Part shown: positions 34,376 through 42,536 of the stretch, one piece after another
Position numbering within the stretch: position 1 is the first letter of the stretch
Layout: the number at the start of each line of letters is the position of its first letter
Origin: Flavobacterium poyangense
Lineage (GTDB): Bacteria; Bacteroidota; Bacteroidia; Flavobacteriales; Flavobacteriaceae
Direction: 5' to 3'
DNA: 64,000 bases
Assembly (NCBI RefSeq): GCF_011751075.1
Contig: NZ_JAALLN010000020.1
Location: 1 to 64,000 of the forward strand
Translations under genes and position numbers: made by a program
Notes under the pieces: model-generated
What the model saw: the letters and a program-made list of their open reading frames with translations, nothing else
Told to the model about the DNA's origin: nothing
Databases searched by the model: none

Positions 34376-34870
34376 TTATTTTAGTCCTTTTAATGTCGCA
34401 TCAATTGCATCAAAATCTTTTTCGATGGCACGGTACAATACTATTTTTCCGGTTTTATCAACAATGATGTATCTTGGAATCCAATCTAAATCAATTGCTT
34501 TTCCGAAAACACCTTTCATACCATCATTCATCATAAAATGATCTCCTTTTAATTCGTGTTTTTCAATTCCGGCTTTCCATTTGTCTGAAGTTTTATCAGC
34601 AGAAAGAAATAAGTACGAAACAGTAGGATTATTGGCTTGAAGTTCTTTTAATTTTGGCATTGCTTTTACACAATCACCACACCAGGAAGCCCAAACTTCG
34701 ATTACCAAAGTTTTTCCTTTGTATTTTTTTAGTATGTTTTTGAAACTAACCTGACTGTCATCAGTAGCTAACAATTTTTGAGAAAGTGCTTCTTTAGAAA
34801 AACTGGTTTTCTGAGCTTGCGAGCACGAAAAAGTAATAAAGGCAATAACGATTAGAGCTATTTGTTTCAT
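34376..34870 (-). CDS. TlpA-like thioredoxin-fold lipoprotein
   Basis: A 164-residue protein with a lipobox (AFITFSCSQ, Cys16) and a thioredoxin fold. The redox motif WCGDC (Cys64 and Cys67, in VWASWCGDCVKAMPKL) replaces the commoner WCxPC. It ends with the cis-Pro region WIPRYIIVDKTGKI. It is probably a periplasmic disulphide reductase of the TlpA/ResA group. It is the first gene of the unit leading into tpiA, with a clear promoter at 34909-34938. Confidence 0.9.
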   Translation of the reverse strand: MKQIALIVIAFITFSCSQAQKTSFSKEALSQKLLATDDSQVSFKNILKKYKGKTLVIEVWASWCGDCVKAMPKLKELQANNPTVSYLFLSADKTSDKWKAGIEKHELKGDHFMMNDGMKGVFGKAIDLDWIPRYIIVDKTGKIVLYRAIEKDFDAIDATLKGLK

Positions 34871-34908
34871 AGTTAGATTTTAGTTTGTTATTTGGAATAC
34901 CGAATTCA

Positions 34909-34938
34909 CAAAGTTAAACAAACAAATCGAATGCCAAA
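34909..34938 (-). promoter_or_regulatory. Bacteroidota-type promoter of the TlpA-like gene
   Basis: On the minus strand TTTG (34938-34935) is followed after 18 bases by TAACTTTG (34916-34909), an exact TAnnTTTG -7 box. Spacing and sequence match the consensus of this phylum. It lies 39 bases before the start codon. Confidence 0.75.
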
Positions 34939-35153
34939 TGGAGATTAACAAAATTTGAACACTGTCTTGTTTTATCACAAAACAGGAAATTTAGGTTAAA
35001 AAAAAGAGACTGAAATCGTAATAGTTCGTTCTGAAAATCTAAATTTTGAGTAAAATCGTGAAGTATCGATTTTTAAATCAATAAAAAGTTAGCATTTTTT
35101 GGTTTTTTGAAAAGATTTTTCTGGAGGAAAAACGTCGTGAAGCGAAGAAAAAG

Positions 35154-35408
35154 TCAAATGTGTTTTTTTGAATATTTCTTATTTAGATTGTTCAAAAAAG
35201 ATTCACGATTAAAATCTTTAACAAATCCGGATTTTTCTCCTTTTTTGAGTTCATTGATTAATTCTGTCTTCTTTGTTTCTACTTGTTCAAATAATCGTAG
35301 CGCAGCCTGAATCACTTCACTGGCGGAAGAGTATTTTCCATTTTTTATCTGATTGTTAATGAAACTATCAAAATGGTCTCCAAGAAAAATAGATGTGTTT
35401 TTTGACAT
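35154..35408 (-). CDS. parD: ParD-family antitoxin, no toxin partner found
   Basis: An 84-residue ribbon-helix-helix protein of the ParD/CC2985 group. The N-terminus (NTSIFLGDHFDSFINNQIKNGKYSSASEVIQAALRLFE, given in part as GKYSSASEVIQAALRLFE) is the family signature. The C-terminal tail is charged, as expected of a toxin-binding segment. In ParDE loci parE overlaps or directly follows parD, but the 283 bases downstream read as stops in all three frames with no ParE-like sequence. An inverted repeat sits just upstream of the start and may be its operator. It is an orphan or decayed locus. Confidence 0.87.
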   Translation of the reverse strand: MSKNTSIFLGDHFDSFINNQIKNGKYSSASEVIQAALRLFEQVETKKTELINELKKGEKSGFVKDFNRESFLNNLNKKYSKKHI

Positions 35409-35418
35409 GATTTCTAAA

Positions 35419-35461
35419 TTTTACTTGAATATACCAAATAATTAGGTATACTCAAGTAAAA
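35419..35461. promoter_or_regulatory. 17-bp inverted repeat upstream of parD, likely operator
   Basis: The arm TTTTACTTGAATATACC (35419-35435) pairs with GGTATACTCAAGTAAAA (35445-35461) with one mismatch, across 9 bases. It begins 10 bases before the parD start. No T tract follows on the minus strand, so an operator for autoregulation is likelier than a terminator of the preceding hydrolase gene. Confidence 0.65.
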
Positions 35462-35471
35462 TTTTAAGATA

Positions 35472-36131
35472 TTATTTAAGCTCATAATTTCCGTTAGCCC
35501 ACTTTTTACAAGGTGCAATCCATTCGTCTGAGGCTTTATATAAAAAACCGTGTTTTAAATTGGTATGGAGTTCTATTTCTTTAAAATGATTAATTTTTAA
35601 TTTTGAAGTTTCTTTTCGCTTGATAGCTGACACGCCCAAAACATCTGACTTTTCGTAAATAGTCAAAATATTACCGCAGAAATTGATATCTTTAATTTCT
35701 TCCATATCAATGTCTCTGAAACAGCCTATAAACACAAAATTCACCTCCGGATTTGCCAGATAAGTAGAAACATATTGCGCAATATAACCACCCATTGATG
35801 TTCCGATTACGGTTATTTTATTAGGTTTGACTCCTTTTTTTAATAATCCGTTGATTTGTTTTACAACCTTTTCTGCATAACGTGCTCCATTGGTATTCTT
35901 TTTTCTTTTCTCACTAATAACGACAAAATTATCGGCTTTAAAGGAATTGATTATTTCATTGTATTCGGCTCTTCCATATTCAGGGTGAATTTCATTTAAA
36001 TCATGTTGTTGCACAAATCCGTTGTGAAGAAAAAAGATATAAGCCTGTTCTGTGTTTTTGGTTTGGCCAAAACTTGAAATGCCAAAAAGGATGATGGATA
36101 AGAGAAGAAATAGATGGAATGGTTTTTTCAT
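35472..36131 (-). CDS. Exported alpha/beta hydrolase-like protein
   Basis: A 219-residue protein with a signal peptide (ending GISSFGQTKN). Nucleophile elbow GTSMGGYIAQY (Ser near 113) sits after the strand KPNKITVI, as in alpha/beta hydrolases. The histidine of the triad may be in ELHTNLKHGFLY near 205, and an Asp in YEKSDVLG near 170. The substrate is unknown. It shares an accessory patch (34.9-36.6 kb) with the orphan parD. Confidence 0.75.
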   Translation of the reverse strand: MKKPFHLFLLLSIILFGISSFGQTKNTEQAYIFFLHNGFVQQHDLNEIHPEYGRAEYNEIINSFKADNFVVISEKRKKNTNGARYAEKVVKQINGLLKKGVKPNKITVIGTSMGGYIAQYVSTYLANPEVNFVFIGCFRDIDMEEIKDINFCGNILTIYEKSDVLGVSAIKRKETSKLKINHFKEIELHTNLKHGFLYKASDEWIAPCKKWANGNYELK

Positions 36132-36287
36132 TGTGTTTTTATGGTTGGGTTAGGTTTTATAATTTTTAATGGCTTTGCAATTTATATAGTTTGGTTATTC
36201 GTTTTTTATAAACTGCCATGAAATCTGATATGTTTTAATTTTACTTTGAATATCATGCAATGTCTTTGTGAATCATGTATTTACGGT

Positions 36288-36425
36288 TGTTAGGTTTAAA
36301 CGCAAAGTGCGCTAAGTTTTACGCTAAGTTCGCTAAGATTGAAAAACAATTTTATATGTAGCTTAGCGAACTTTGCAATCAGCTGCAGCAAAAATCCTTG
36401 CGAATCTTTGCGGTTAAATTTAGAC
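36288..36425. repeat. Composite inverted-repeat element (GCAAAG...GCTAAG family)
   Basis: The outer text GTTTAAACGCAAAG (36293-36306) faces CTTTGCGGTTAAATTT (36407-36422). Inner GCAAAGTGCGCTAAG (36302-36316) faces CTTAGCGAACTTTGC (36362-36376) with one mismatch, and CGCTAAG is repeated directly. No coding potential is seen. The remainder of the 36132-36594 gap, apart from the terminator at 36524, shows nothing. Confidence 0.65.
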
Positions 36426-36523
36426 TAACGAAATGTTTAAGTATAAACTTTATTTCTTCGCAACTTTTTGCACTGATCCTTTATCTTTTCTAAGACCATT
36501 CTATTTTTATTAGCATGTAGTCA

Positions 36524-36566
36524 TAAAAAAAGCGCCAATACTTCTAAAAATATAGAATATTGGCGC
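36524..36566 (-). terminator. Terminator after the DoxX-type gene
   Basis: The stem GCGCCAATA (36532-36540) pairs with TATTGGCGC (36558-36566), extended by TTCTA/TAGAA beyond a one-base bulge. On the minus strand it is followed by a T run (36524-36530). It lies 29 bases after the DoxX-type stop codon. Confidence 0.88.
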
Positions 36567-36594
36567 CATTTAAATCGTTTCTTATTTTTAAAGA

Positions 36595-37695
36595 CTATAA
36601 TTTTAAATCATCAACGTCGTTATAGTGTACTTTTTGAACTATAGTTCCTTTGTTCAGAACAACAATACTAGGATTTGATCTTTCGATTGTTTTTAAAGCA
36701 ATGGCATCACAGAAATAGAAATCGACATTTAAGCCGTATTGTTTTTTAGTTTTTGCAATTTCGTCAGCTCCGGAAGCAGTCATTGCAATTACTTTGTATC
36801 CTTTTGCTTTGGCACCCTGATTTATTTTTTCGAGTTTTTTCATTCCTTCAGGAGCAGATAAATTCAAATCATAAGTCACAAAAATAACCAATTTAGGTTC
36901 TTTCAATAACTCGTCTTTGTAATCAGAATCGTCTTTTACCATTGTAAAGTCATGAATTGGCGGTACATATCCTTCTGTGATTACTTTATCTTTTCGGTCT
37001 ACGAAAGTAGCGCCTTCGGGAATGTTCATAAGATCTTTTTCGGTAAATTCTTTGTCCACTCCGTTTACTTTGTAGATAAAAATCATTTCAACTACAGATT
37101 TTGGTGCACCTTCCGGAATTTCCATTCCTTTTTCGATGTTGTTTCCAACTTTGAAAGGACGGAAATCTTTGATCGGATTGTGATTTAATACCCAAACAGC
37201 CATAAAAACGAATAAAATCACGCTTATTAAAGTGGTGATATTGGTTACAAGTTTTGAAAATAAAGGTTTGATTAATTTTTTATTGATAAACAAAATCAGG
37301 ATAAAGAAAAGCAATACAATATCTTTTGTAAACGACTGCCAAGGTGTAAGGTGTAAGGCATCTCCAAAACAGCCACAATCTTTTACTACATCATAATAAG
37401 CAGAGTAGAAGGTAAGGAAAGTAAAGAAAATGATTAACAGTAACAGAAACCAAATCGTTGCTTTTGCTTTGTAACCTACTAATAACATTACTCCTAAAAC
37501 TACTTCTAAAATTACTAAAAAGATAGCTAATCCCAGCGCTAAAGGCTCTAAGAAAGGCATGTTGAAAACCGGCTCGCTAAAATATTCCGCTAGCTTATAC
37601 GAGAATCCAACCGGATCATTAAGTTTGATTAATCCCGAAATAATAAATAATACGCCTACAAAGAGTCTGGAGAATTGGGTAATAATGTTTTTCAT
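36595..37695 (-). CDS. DoxX-family membrane protein with thioredoxin-like domain (BT_3928 type)
   Basis: A 366-residue protein. The N-terminal 160 residues form a DoxX-like four-helix membrane unit (LFVGVLFIISGLIKLNDPVGF is split here as LFVGVLFIISG and LIKLNDPVGF; then LVILEVVLGVMLLVG and CGCFGDALHLTPWQ). A further transmembrane helix lies near 160-180. The C-terminal part (about 255-366) is thioredoxin-like without an obvious CxxC (LVIFVTYDLNLSAPEG; VDFYFCDAIALKTI). Related Bacteroidota proteins sit beside TlpA and tpiA genes. Redox or quinone chemistry at the membrane is plausible. It is followed by an intrinsic terminator. Confidence 0.85.
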   Translation of the reverse strand: MKNIITQFSRLFVGVLFIISGLIKLNDPVGFSYKLAEYFSEPVFNMPFLEPLALGLAIFLVILEVVLGVMLLVGYKAKATIWFLLLLIIFFTFLTFYSAYYDVVKDCGCFGDALHLTPWQSFTKDIVLLFFILILFINKKLIKPLFSKLVTNITTLISVILFVFMAVWVLNHNPIKDFRPFKVGNNIEKGMEIPEGAPKSVVEMIFIYKVNGVDKEFTEKDLMNIPEGATFVDRKDKVITEGYVPPIHDFTMVKDDSDYKDELLKEPKLVIFVTYDLNLSAPEGMKKLEKINQGAKAKGYKVIAMTASGADEIAKTKKQYGLNVDFYFCDAIALKTIERSNPSIVVLNKGTIVQKVHYNDVDDLKL

Positions 37696-37740
37696 ATCTT
37701 ATAAGTTTAGTTTAAAATTCCAAAACTAACATTGAAGTTT

Positions 37741-37789
37741 GGAATTTGGAATTTGAGATTTGGAATTTAGGACTTGAGATTTGGAATTT
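37741..37789. repeat. Heptamer array, seven units (GGAATTT/GAGATTT)
   Basis: Exactly 49 bases read as seven heptamers: GGAATTT, GGAATTT, GAGATTT, GGAATTT, AGGACTT, GAGATTT, GGAATTT. It fills the gap between the DoxX-type gene start and the end of the DUF1599 gene. Confidence 0.88.
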
Positions 37790-38330
37790 AAGCTTTTATT
37801 GGATTCAAAATCAACGCAAAAATCGAATAGTTGATCATGTCCTGATAATTGGCATCAATGCCTTCAGAGACTAATGTTTTTCCTTTATTGTCTTCAATTT
37901 GTTTCACACGAAGCAGTTTTTGAAGAATCAGATCCGTAAGCGAACTCACGCGCATGTCACGCCAAGCTTCGCCATAATCATGATTTTTAGCTTCCATTAA
38001 TTCTTTGGTAAGTTTGATTTTAGCATCGTATAATTCGGTAGCTTTTTCAACGTCCAGATCAGGTTGGTCTACAACTCCTAATTCCAATTGAATTAAAGCC
38101 ATAACAGAATAGTTGATGATTCCGATAAATTCCCCACTTTCATCCTCATCGATTTTTCGAATTTCGTTCTCCTGTAAACTTCTGATTCGTTGCGCTTTTA
38201 TAAAAATCTGATCAGTTAGTGAAGGCAGTCTCAAGATACGCCAGGCACTGCCATAATCTTTCATTTTATTGATAAACAAGGTACGACAAATCGTTACTAC
38301 GTTATCAAATTCTAAGGAAGTATTCTTCAT
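37788..38330 (-). CDS. DUF1599 domain protein with internal duplication
   Basis: A 180-residue cytoplasmic protein made of two related halves. KMKDYGSAWRILRLPSLTDQ (near 22) and KNHDYGEAWRDMRVSSLTD (near 118) occupy equivalent places, and each is followed by a helix with R-[IV]-[RK] and a later YS[VI][MF]ALI block. The arrangement resembles a fused dimer of a small all-alpha (MazG-like) domain, but the biochemical role is unknown. It is divergent from folP and upstream of the DoxX-type gene, a position that appears conserved in Bacteroidota. Confidence 0.88.
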   Translation of the reverse strand: MKNTSLEFDNVVTICRTLFINKMKDYGSAWRILRLPSLTDQIFIKAQRIRSLQENEIRKIDEDESGEFIGIINYSVMALIQLELGVVDQPDLDVEKATELYDAKIKLTKELMEAKNHDYGEAWRDMRVSSLTDLILQKLLRVKQIEDNKGKTLVSEGIDANYQDMINYSIFALILNPIKA

Positions 38331-38478
38331 TTATTGTTGTATATTTGCTTAAATTTTTTTCCAAAAATAAGTATAATTTTTTTAAAGCCTTAATGGTTTC
38401 GGGTTTAAAGTTTCCTATTTCGAACCTAAAACTTGAATCCTTAAGTGTGAAACTGAATTAACTTAAAATTAAAATACA

Positions 38479-39300
38479 ATGAATTGCAAAGGACAACTTA
38501 TAGATTTGTCAATTCCCAGAGTAATGGGAGTTATGAATGTCACACCGAATTCTTTTTTTGATGGAGGAAAATACAAAAGTGAAGAGGAGATTATCTCTAG
38601 AGCGAGTAACATACTGTCTGAAGGGGCAGATTTTATTGATCTTGGCGGATATTCAAGCAAACCAAATGCAGAGTTTGTGTCGGAACAAGAAGAAATTGAT
38701 CGCGTTATTCCGGCGATAGAACTTATTTTAAAGCACTTTCCTGATGCTTTATTGTCAATAGATACTTTTAGAGCAGAAGTTGCAAGAGCCAGCATTGAAA
38801 GCGGAGTAGCTATTGTCAATGATATTGCGGCAGGGGAGTTAGACGATAAAATGTTTGATGTTATAGCAAAATATAATGTGCCTTACATTATGATGCACAT
38901 GCGTGGCAATCCACAGACCATGCACACATTGACAGATTATGATGATATCATAAAAGATATGTTGTTTTATTTTTCTGAAAAAGTGCAAAAAGCAAGAAGT
39001 CTCGGAATCAATGATTTGATATTGGATCCGGGTTTTGGATTTGCGAAAACGACAGAACAAAATTTTGAAGTAATGGAAAAGATGGATCTCTTTAATATTT
39101 TAGAGTTACCAATTCTGGCCGGCATTTCCAGAAAATCAATGATTTATAAAACGCTGAATATGACAGCACAGGAGGCTCTAAACGGTACAACGGTTCTTAA
39201 TACCATTTCTTTAATGAAAGGGGCTAAAATATTACGTGTTCACGATGTAAAAGAAGCGGTTGAATGTGTGACTTTGTTTAATAAAATGAATTTTAAATAA
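38479..39300 (+). CDS. folP: Dihydropteroate synthase
   Basis: Joins p-aminobenzoate to the pterin pyrophosphate in folate synthesis; target of sulfonamides. It has 273 residues, the usual length. Motifs: RVMGVMNVTPNSFFDGGKY near 14, FIDLGGYSSKPNAE near 52, SIDTFRAEVA near 95, IVNDIAAGE, MHMRGNPQTMH near 138, LILDPGFGFAKT near 180, AGISRKSMIYK near 214, and LRVHDVKEAVE at the end. The gene is complete and divergent from the DUF1599 gene. Confidence 0.98.
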   Translation: MNCKGQLIDLSIPRVMGVMNVTPNSFFDGGKYKSEEEIISRASNILSEGADFIDLGGYSSKPNAEFVSEQEEIDRVIPAIELILKHFPDALLSIDTFRAEVARASIESGVAIVNDIAAGELDDKMFDVIAKYNVPYIMMHMRGNPQTMHTLTDYDDIIKDMLFYFSEKVQKARSLGINDLILDPGFGFAKTTEQNFEVMEKMDLFNILELPILAGISRKSMIYKTLNMTAQEALNGTTVLNTISLMKGAKILRVHDVKEAVECVTLFNKMNFK

Positions 39301-39362
39301 AGTTGAATTAACGCTTGTGAATTGCAGTAATTGACTCAAGTTGTTGACTGTTAGTTGTATAG

Positions 39363-39500
39363 TGTGAAATGTGAAATGCTTTTTTAATGGATTTTTCCAG
39401 ATGAATTGTTGCTGTATTTCAGTGACTTGCAGTAGCTGTATGCTCGTGTAATGTAAAATATTAATTAAGTAAAACTTTTCACATTTCACATTTCACATTT
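39363..39500. repeat. Two heptamer arrays in inverted orientation
   Basis: GTGAAAT units at about 39364-39377 (gtgtgaaatgtgaaatg) face ATTTCAC units at 39482-39497 (catttcacatttcaca). Together they form an inverted repeat of about 16 bases enclosing about 100 bases without a gene. The RNA could fold into a long-armed hairpin. Confidence 0.72.
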
Positions 39501-39570
39501 TTCAACCAGCAACTTGAATTAATTAAAACTATGCCCAACGGGTACCTTAAATGTTTATTTAGTTTAAAAT

Positions 39571-40221
39571 ATGAAATACTTTAGTTTACTCTTTGTTGTT
39601 CTACTTTTCTCTTGTGGAAAAAAAGAAGATGTTTTATTGCCAAAATCAAATGTGACGGTGGTTAAAAATGTAGAAGATCTGTCACCAATTTATATTTTTT
39701 TTAAAACAGAAGGCAAGGACACCATAGCCGAAGTAAATCGAAAAAACAGCATCATTTCAACTAATTGGATTTTTAATATAGACAAACGTTTACCGCTTAG
39801 ATTGGTAATTCCGGAAGTAATGAAACTTCAGGAAAAGAAACGAACTGAGAAAGCCCATAAAAACGAAAAAGCCGAAAATTATTATTCCTACGCCGATACA
39901 GTTGGGAAGAACCTGGCCTTTTTGCCTTTCACGAAAGTGTACTATAAAATGGAAAAAGTCAACCCTTATATCAGTCAGCTGCATTTCAAAAAGAATGGAA
40001 GGATCGAATATAGAGGGAAAAGAACTTACGATTTTCCTAAAAACAATCTAACGCCTTTTTTAGATAGTCTGGTTATAAATCCAAAAGCGGAGATTACTTT
40101 TTCGTATGATAAAAATATGTCTTTCGGGGACTATATTCAATGCAAAATTCTAGTGAAAAAATTAGTTCTGAAAAATAAAAGCCTAGTATTTATAAGTTAT
40201 AGACAAGATATCGTCTATTAA
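39571..40221 (+). CDS. Hypothetical lipoprotein
   Basis: A 216-residue protein with lipobox VVLLFSCGKK (Cys15). The body is charged, with a Lys/Glu-rich helix (LQEKKRTEKAHKNEKAEN) near 85-105. It ends in strand-like segments (FSYDKNMSFGDYIQCKILVKK). No family is recognised. The gene is flanked by repeat-rich gaps on both sides and has no obvious partners. Confidence 0.7.
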   Translation: MKYFSLLFVVLLFSCGKKEDVLLPKSNVTVVKNVEDLSPIYIFFKTEGKDTIAEVNRKNSIISTNWIFNIDKRLPLRLVIPEVMKLQEKKRTEKAHKNEKAENYYSYADTVGKNLAFLPFTKVYYKMEKVNPYISQLHFKKNGRIEYRGKRTYDFPKNNLTPFLDSLVINPKAEITFSYDKNMSFGDYIQCKILVKKLVLKNKSLVFISYRQDIVY

Positions 40222-40411
40222 AATGAAAATTAAAAACGGGTACTAAAGACTAAGACTGAACAGGCAGCGGATTTTTTGAGTAAAAAGATAAAAAATGACC
40301 AATTTTGTATTTCATTATTGGTCATTTTTGTTGGTAAATTTAAAAGAAAGAGCTTAAGACCTAAGTCATGATTGATTTTGTCTTATTCTTAATGCGCTTG
40401 AATACAATTCA

Positions 40412-40885
40412 CTATTGGTGATGATAAGGCTCATTCCTTAAAATCGTAAACCCGCGGTACAGTTGTTCAATAAAAAACAAACGCACCATTTGGTGTGAGA
40501 ATGTCATTAAGGAAAGCGAAATTTTACCTTGTGCTTTATTGTATACCGTATCTGAAAATCCGTATGGACCTCCGATTACAAAAACAAGTGTTTTGATTCC
40601 GGAGTTCATTTTCTTTTGTAATTCCTCAGAAAAACCAACACTGGAGAAGTTTTTCCCGTTTTCATCCAGCAAAATAAGCTGATCGGTCGGTGCTAATTTG
40701 GAAAGAATCAATTCGCCTTCTTTTTCCTTTTGCTGACTTTCGGAAAGGTTTTTTACGTTTTTGATATCGGGAATAATCTCCAAATCAAATTTGATGTAAA
40801 ATGACAAACGTTTAGTATAATCGTCAATCAAAGTCTGAAGCGATTTATTATCGGTTTTGCCAATGGCGATAAGTTTGATGTTCAT
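40412..40885 (-). CDS. rlmH: 23S rRNA (pseudouridine1915-N3)-methyltransferase
   Basis: A 157-residue SPOUT-family enzyme that methylates pseudouridine 1915 in helix 69 of 23S rRNA. The trefoil-knot segments LILLDENGKNFSS near 72, FVIGGPYGFS near 102 and LMTFSHQMVRLFFIEQLYRG near 128 are intact, and the conserved C-terminal ILRNEPYHHQ ends the protein. Normal length. A REP-like palindrome separates it from the adenosine deaminase gene upstream. Confidence 0.98.
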   Translation of the reverse strand: MNIKLIAIGKTDNKSLQTLIDDYTKRLSFYIKFDLEIIPDIKNVKNLSESQQKEKEGELILSKLAPTDQLILLDENGKNFSSVGFSEELQKKMNSGIKTLVFVIGGPYGFSDTVYNKAQGKISLSLMTFSHQMVRLFFIEQLYRGFTILRNEPYHHQ

Positions 40886-40896
40886 GTTTTTTATTT

Positions 40897-40933
40897 TTTA
40901 AACCTGACAGGTTTTTAAAGCCTGTCGGTCTAA
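40897..40933. repeat. REP-like palindrome, copy 2
   Basis: Imperfect palindrome with AAACCTGACAGG facing CCTGTCGGTC, separated by a T/A-rich centre. It shares the core of copies at 711-751 and 44278-44312. It lies between the adenosine deaminase stop and the rlmH start and lacks a T tract on either side. Confidence 0.65.
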
Positions 40934-40934
40934 A

Positions 40935-42353
40935 TTAATTTTTAGAAAATTGATTTTCAAAAGTTTTAAATCTGGCATCCAAATCTTTCAATAATTGCTT
41001 TTTTACAGAAGCATCCTGAATAAAGCTGTAATTGATACTGTTGTAAACGTATTTTTTGATCGTTTCATAAGTAACGTCAGGGTATCTTTTTGCCAGTAAA
41101 ACATATTGTTCGGTCATATTGGTTCTAAGAATTCCGGCGTCGTCTGTACTAATTACGATTGGGACATTAAATTCTTTGTAAAGGGTGAACGGATGTCTGT
41201 TTTCTTTTACTTTTAAGATAAACTCATTGCTTGTTAAGTTAATCTCGATCGGAATAGTGTTTTTAGCCATATAACGCAACAAATCGTATGAGTTTGCTTC
41301 GTAAGCGATATCTACTCCATGTCCAATTCTGTTTGCTCCGGCAGTATAAATAGCAGAATTAATATGCCAGGTTAAATCTTCCGGTTGTACCAATCCTAAA
41401 GTTAATTCTCCTGCGTGAAGCGTGTATTTTACATCAGCAAATTTAGAGTGACAGTATTTAAACATTAGCATGTGAAGCCAATAATCGTTCATCGAATTAT
41501 CACCATGTTCCGGAGAAACAATGTTTACGCCTGCAACCAATTTGCTGTCGTTTGCCGAAATAAAGGCTATAACCAGGTTTTTGAATAAATCTACAGGTTC
41601 CATAAAACGAAGTACAAAGTTTTGATAACGCATCGTAAAACGGTCATCGTCAATTTTTAAGTCTTTGTGTAGTTTTGCTATGAAGTTTGTATTGAAATCT
41701 GCTGCATATTTTTTAGCCTCTCTTTGCTGAAGTGTTTTATACAATTCATCCAGATACTTCAAAACCGCTTTTTCGTCTTTTTGTGCTGCAGCTTGGCGGA
41801 GTTTTGTGTTAAAATCGGTTAGGTCAGAAACATTCATATCACAAGGAATCGTTGATAACTGTGTTTCGATATAACTAACATTTTCGGCAAGAGCTCGTTT
41901 CTTTAATTCAAGCATTCCTTCAGCAAAATGACCGTCGATTGTTGGAGAAAACTTATCGAAGGAATCAAAAAACAAATCGTCTGAAGGTACAGATACGCCG
42001 TTGTAGTCCTTTGCAGACCAGGTTTGCATTACTTGTTGTTTGTAGAATTCCAGCTTGCCGCTATTTTTAAGGGATGAAAAAGTTTCCCAGTTTCCAGTTG
42101 AAGGCTTTGCTTTAGACACCGCCATGGTTTCTAAATTCAGATAGAAATCTTCAGAAATCGCTCTTTCTAAAAGAGGTTCTGCATAAATAGATCCTGAAAA
42201 ATGATGGTGTAAATCGCCTCCTTTGGGCATTTGTTGAAAAAAAGCAGTTGAGAGTGCCTCGTTGTTTCTAATTTTTTCTAAATAACGTTCAGCTGATTGA
42301 GAAAAGCCAATTTGTGCTATAAAAAAACAGAAAAGTGTAATTATCCTCGTCAT
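40935..42353 (-). CDS. Exported adenosine deaminase-like protein
   Basis: A 472-residue metal-dependent amidohydrolase with a signal peptide (ending AQIGFSQS), so it acts outside the cytoplasm. Catalytic blocks of the adenosine/AMP deaminase family are present: GGDLHHHFSGSIY near 45 (zinc His pair), YTLHAGELT near 315 (His and catalytic Glu), RIGHGVDIAY near 342, and VISTDDAGILR near 402 (two Asp). The N-terminal part before the first motif is short, unlike animal ADGF. A helical insertion lies at about 170-215. Extracellular deamination of adenosine for purine scavenging is the likely role. A TATATTTG -7 element lies at 42375-42382. Confidence 0.9.
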   Translation of the reverse strand: MTRIITLFCFFIAQIGFSQSAERYLEKIRNNEALSTAFFQQMPKGGDLHHHFSGSIYAEPLLERAISEDFYLNLETMAVSKAKPSTGNWETFSSLKNSGKLEFYKQQVMQTWSAKDYNGVSVPSDDLFFDSFDKFSPTIDGHFAEGMLELKKRALAENVSYIETQLSTIPCDMNVSDLTDFNTKLRQAAAQKDEKAVLKYLDELYKTLQQREAKKYAADFNTNFIAKLHKDLKIDDDRFTMRYQNFVLRFMEPVDLFKNLVIAFISANDSKLVAGVNIVSPEHGDNSMNDYWLHMLMFKYCHSKFADVKYTLHAGELTLGLVQPEDLTWHINSAIYTAGANRIGHGVDIAYEANSYDLLRYMAKNTIPIEINLTSNEFILKVKENRHPFTLYKEFNVPIVISTDDAGILRTNMTEQYVLLAKRYPDVTYETIKKYVYNSINYSFIQDASVKKQLLKDLDARFKTFENQFSKN

Positions 42354-42374
42354 AATCTAGGTTTAAATTACATG

Positions 42375-42382
42375 CAAATATA
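42375..42382 (-). promoter_or_regulatory. Candidate -7 box of the adenosine deaminase gene
   Basis: TATATTTG on the minus strand matches TAnnTTTG exactly, 21 bases before the start. The -33 region reads TTTC rather than TTTG, so strength is uncertain. Confidence 0.4.
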
Positions 42383-42455
42383 GTTCTTTTGCAGGACATT
42401 TGAAACGGATGATGAAATATTTACGTACAAACACAATTCGATATGCCTGTCGAAA

Positions 42456-42521
42456 CGTATGTAGAGACGCACGTATGTAGAGACGCACCATACGTAGAGA
42501 CGCACAGCAGTGCGTCTCTAC
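42456..42521. repeat. GTAGAGACGCAC direct repeats ending in a hairpin
   Basis: The unit CGTATGTAGAGACGCAC occurs at 42456-42471 and 42472-42488, with a third variant (TACGTAGAGACGCAC) at 42491-42505. The third pairs with 42510-42521 (GTGCGTCTCTAC) as a perfect 12-bp stem with a 4-base loop. It lies between convergent-free minus-strand genes and has no T tract. Confidence 0.85.
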
Positions 42522-42536
42522 AGGATACGGGTATTT

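Noticed and set aside
34871..35153. A parE toxin gene downstream of parD
   Set aside because: Minus-strand frames contain early stops and no ParE-like sequence. The interval instead holds a promoter for the TlpA-like gene.
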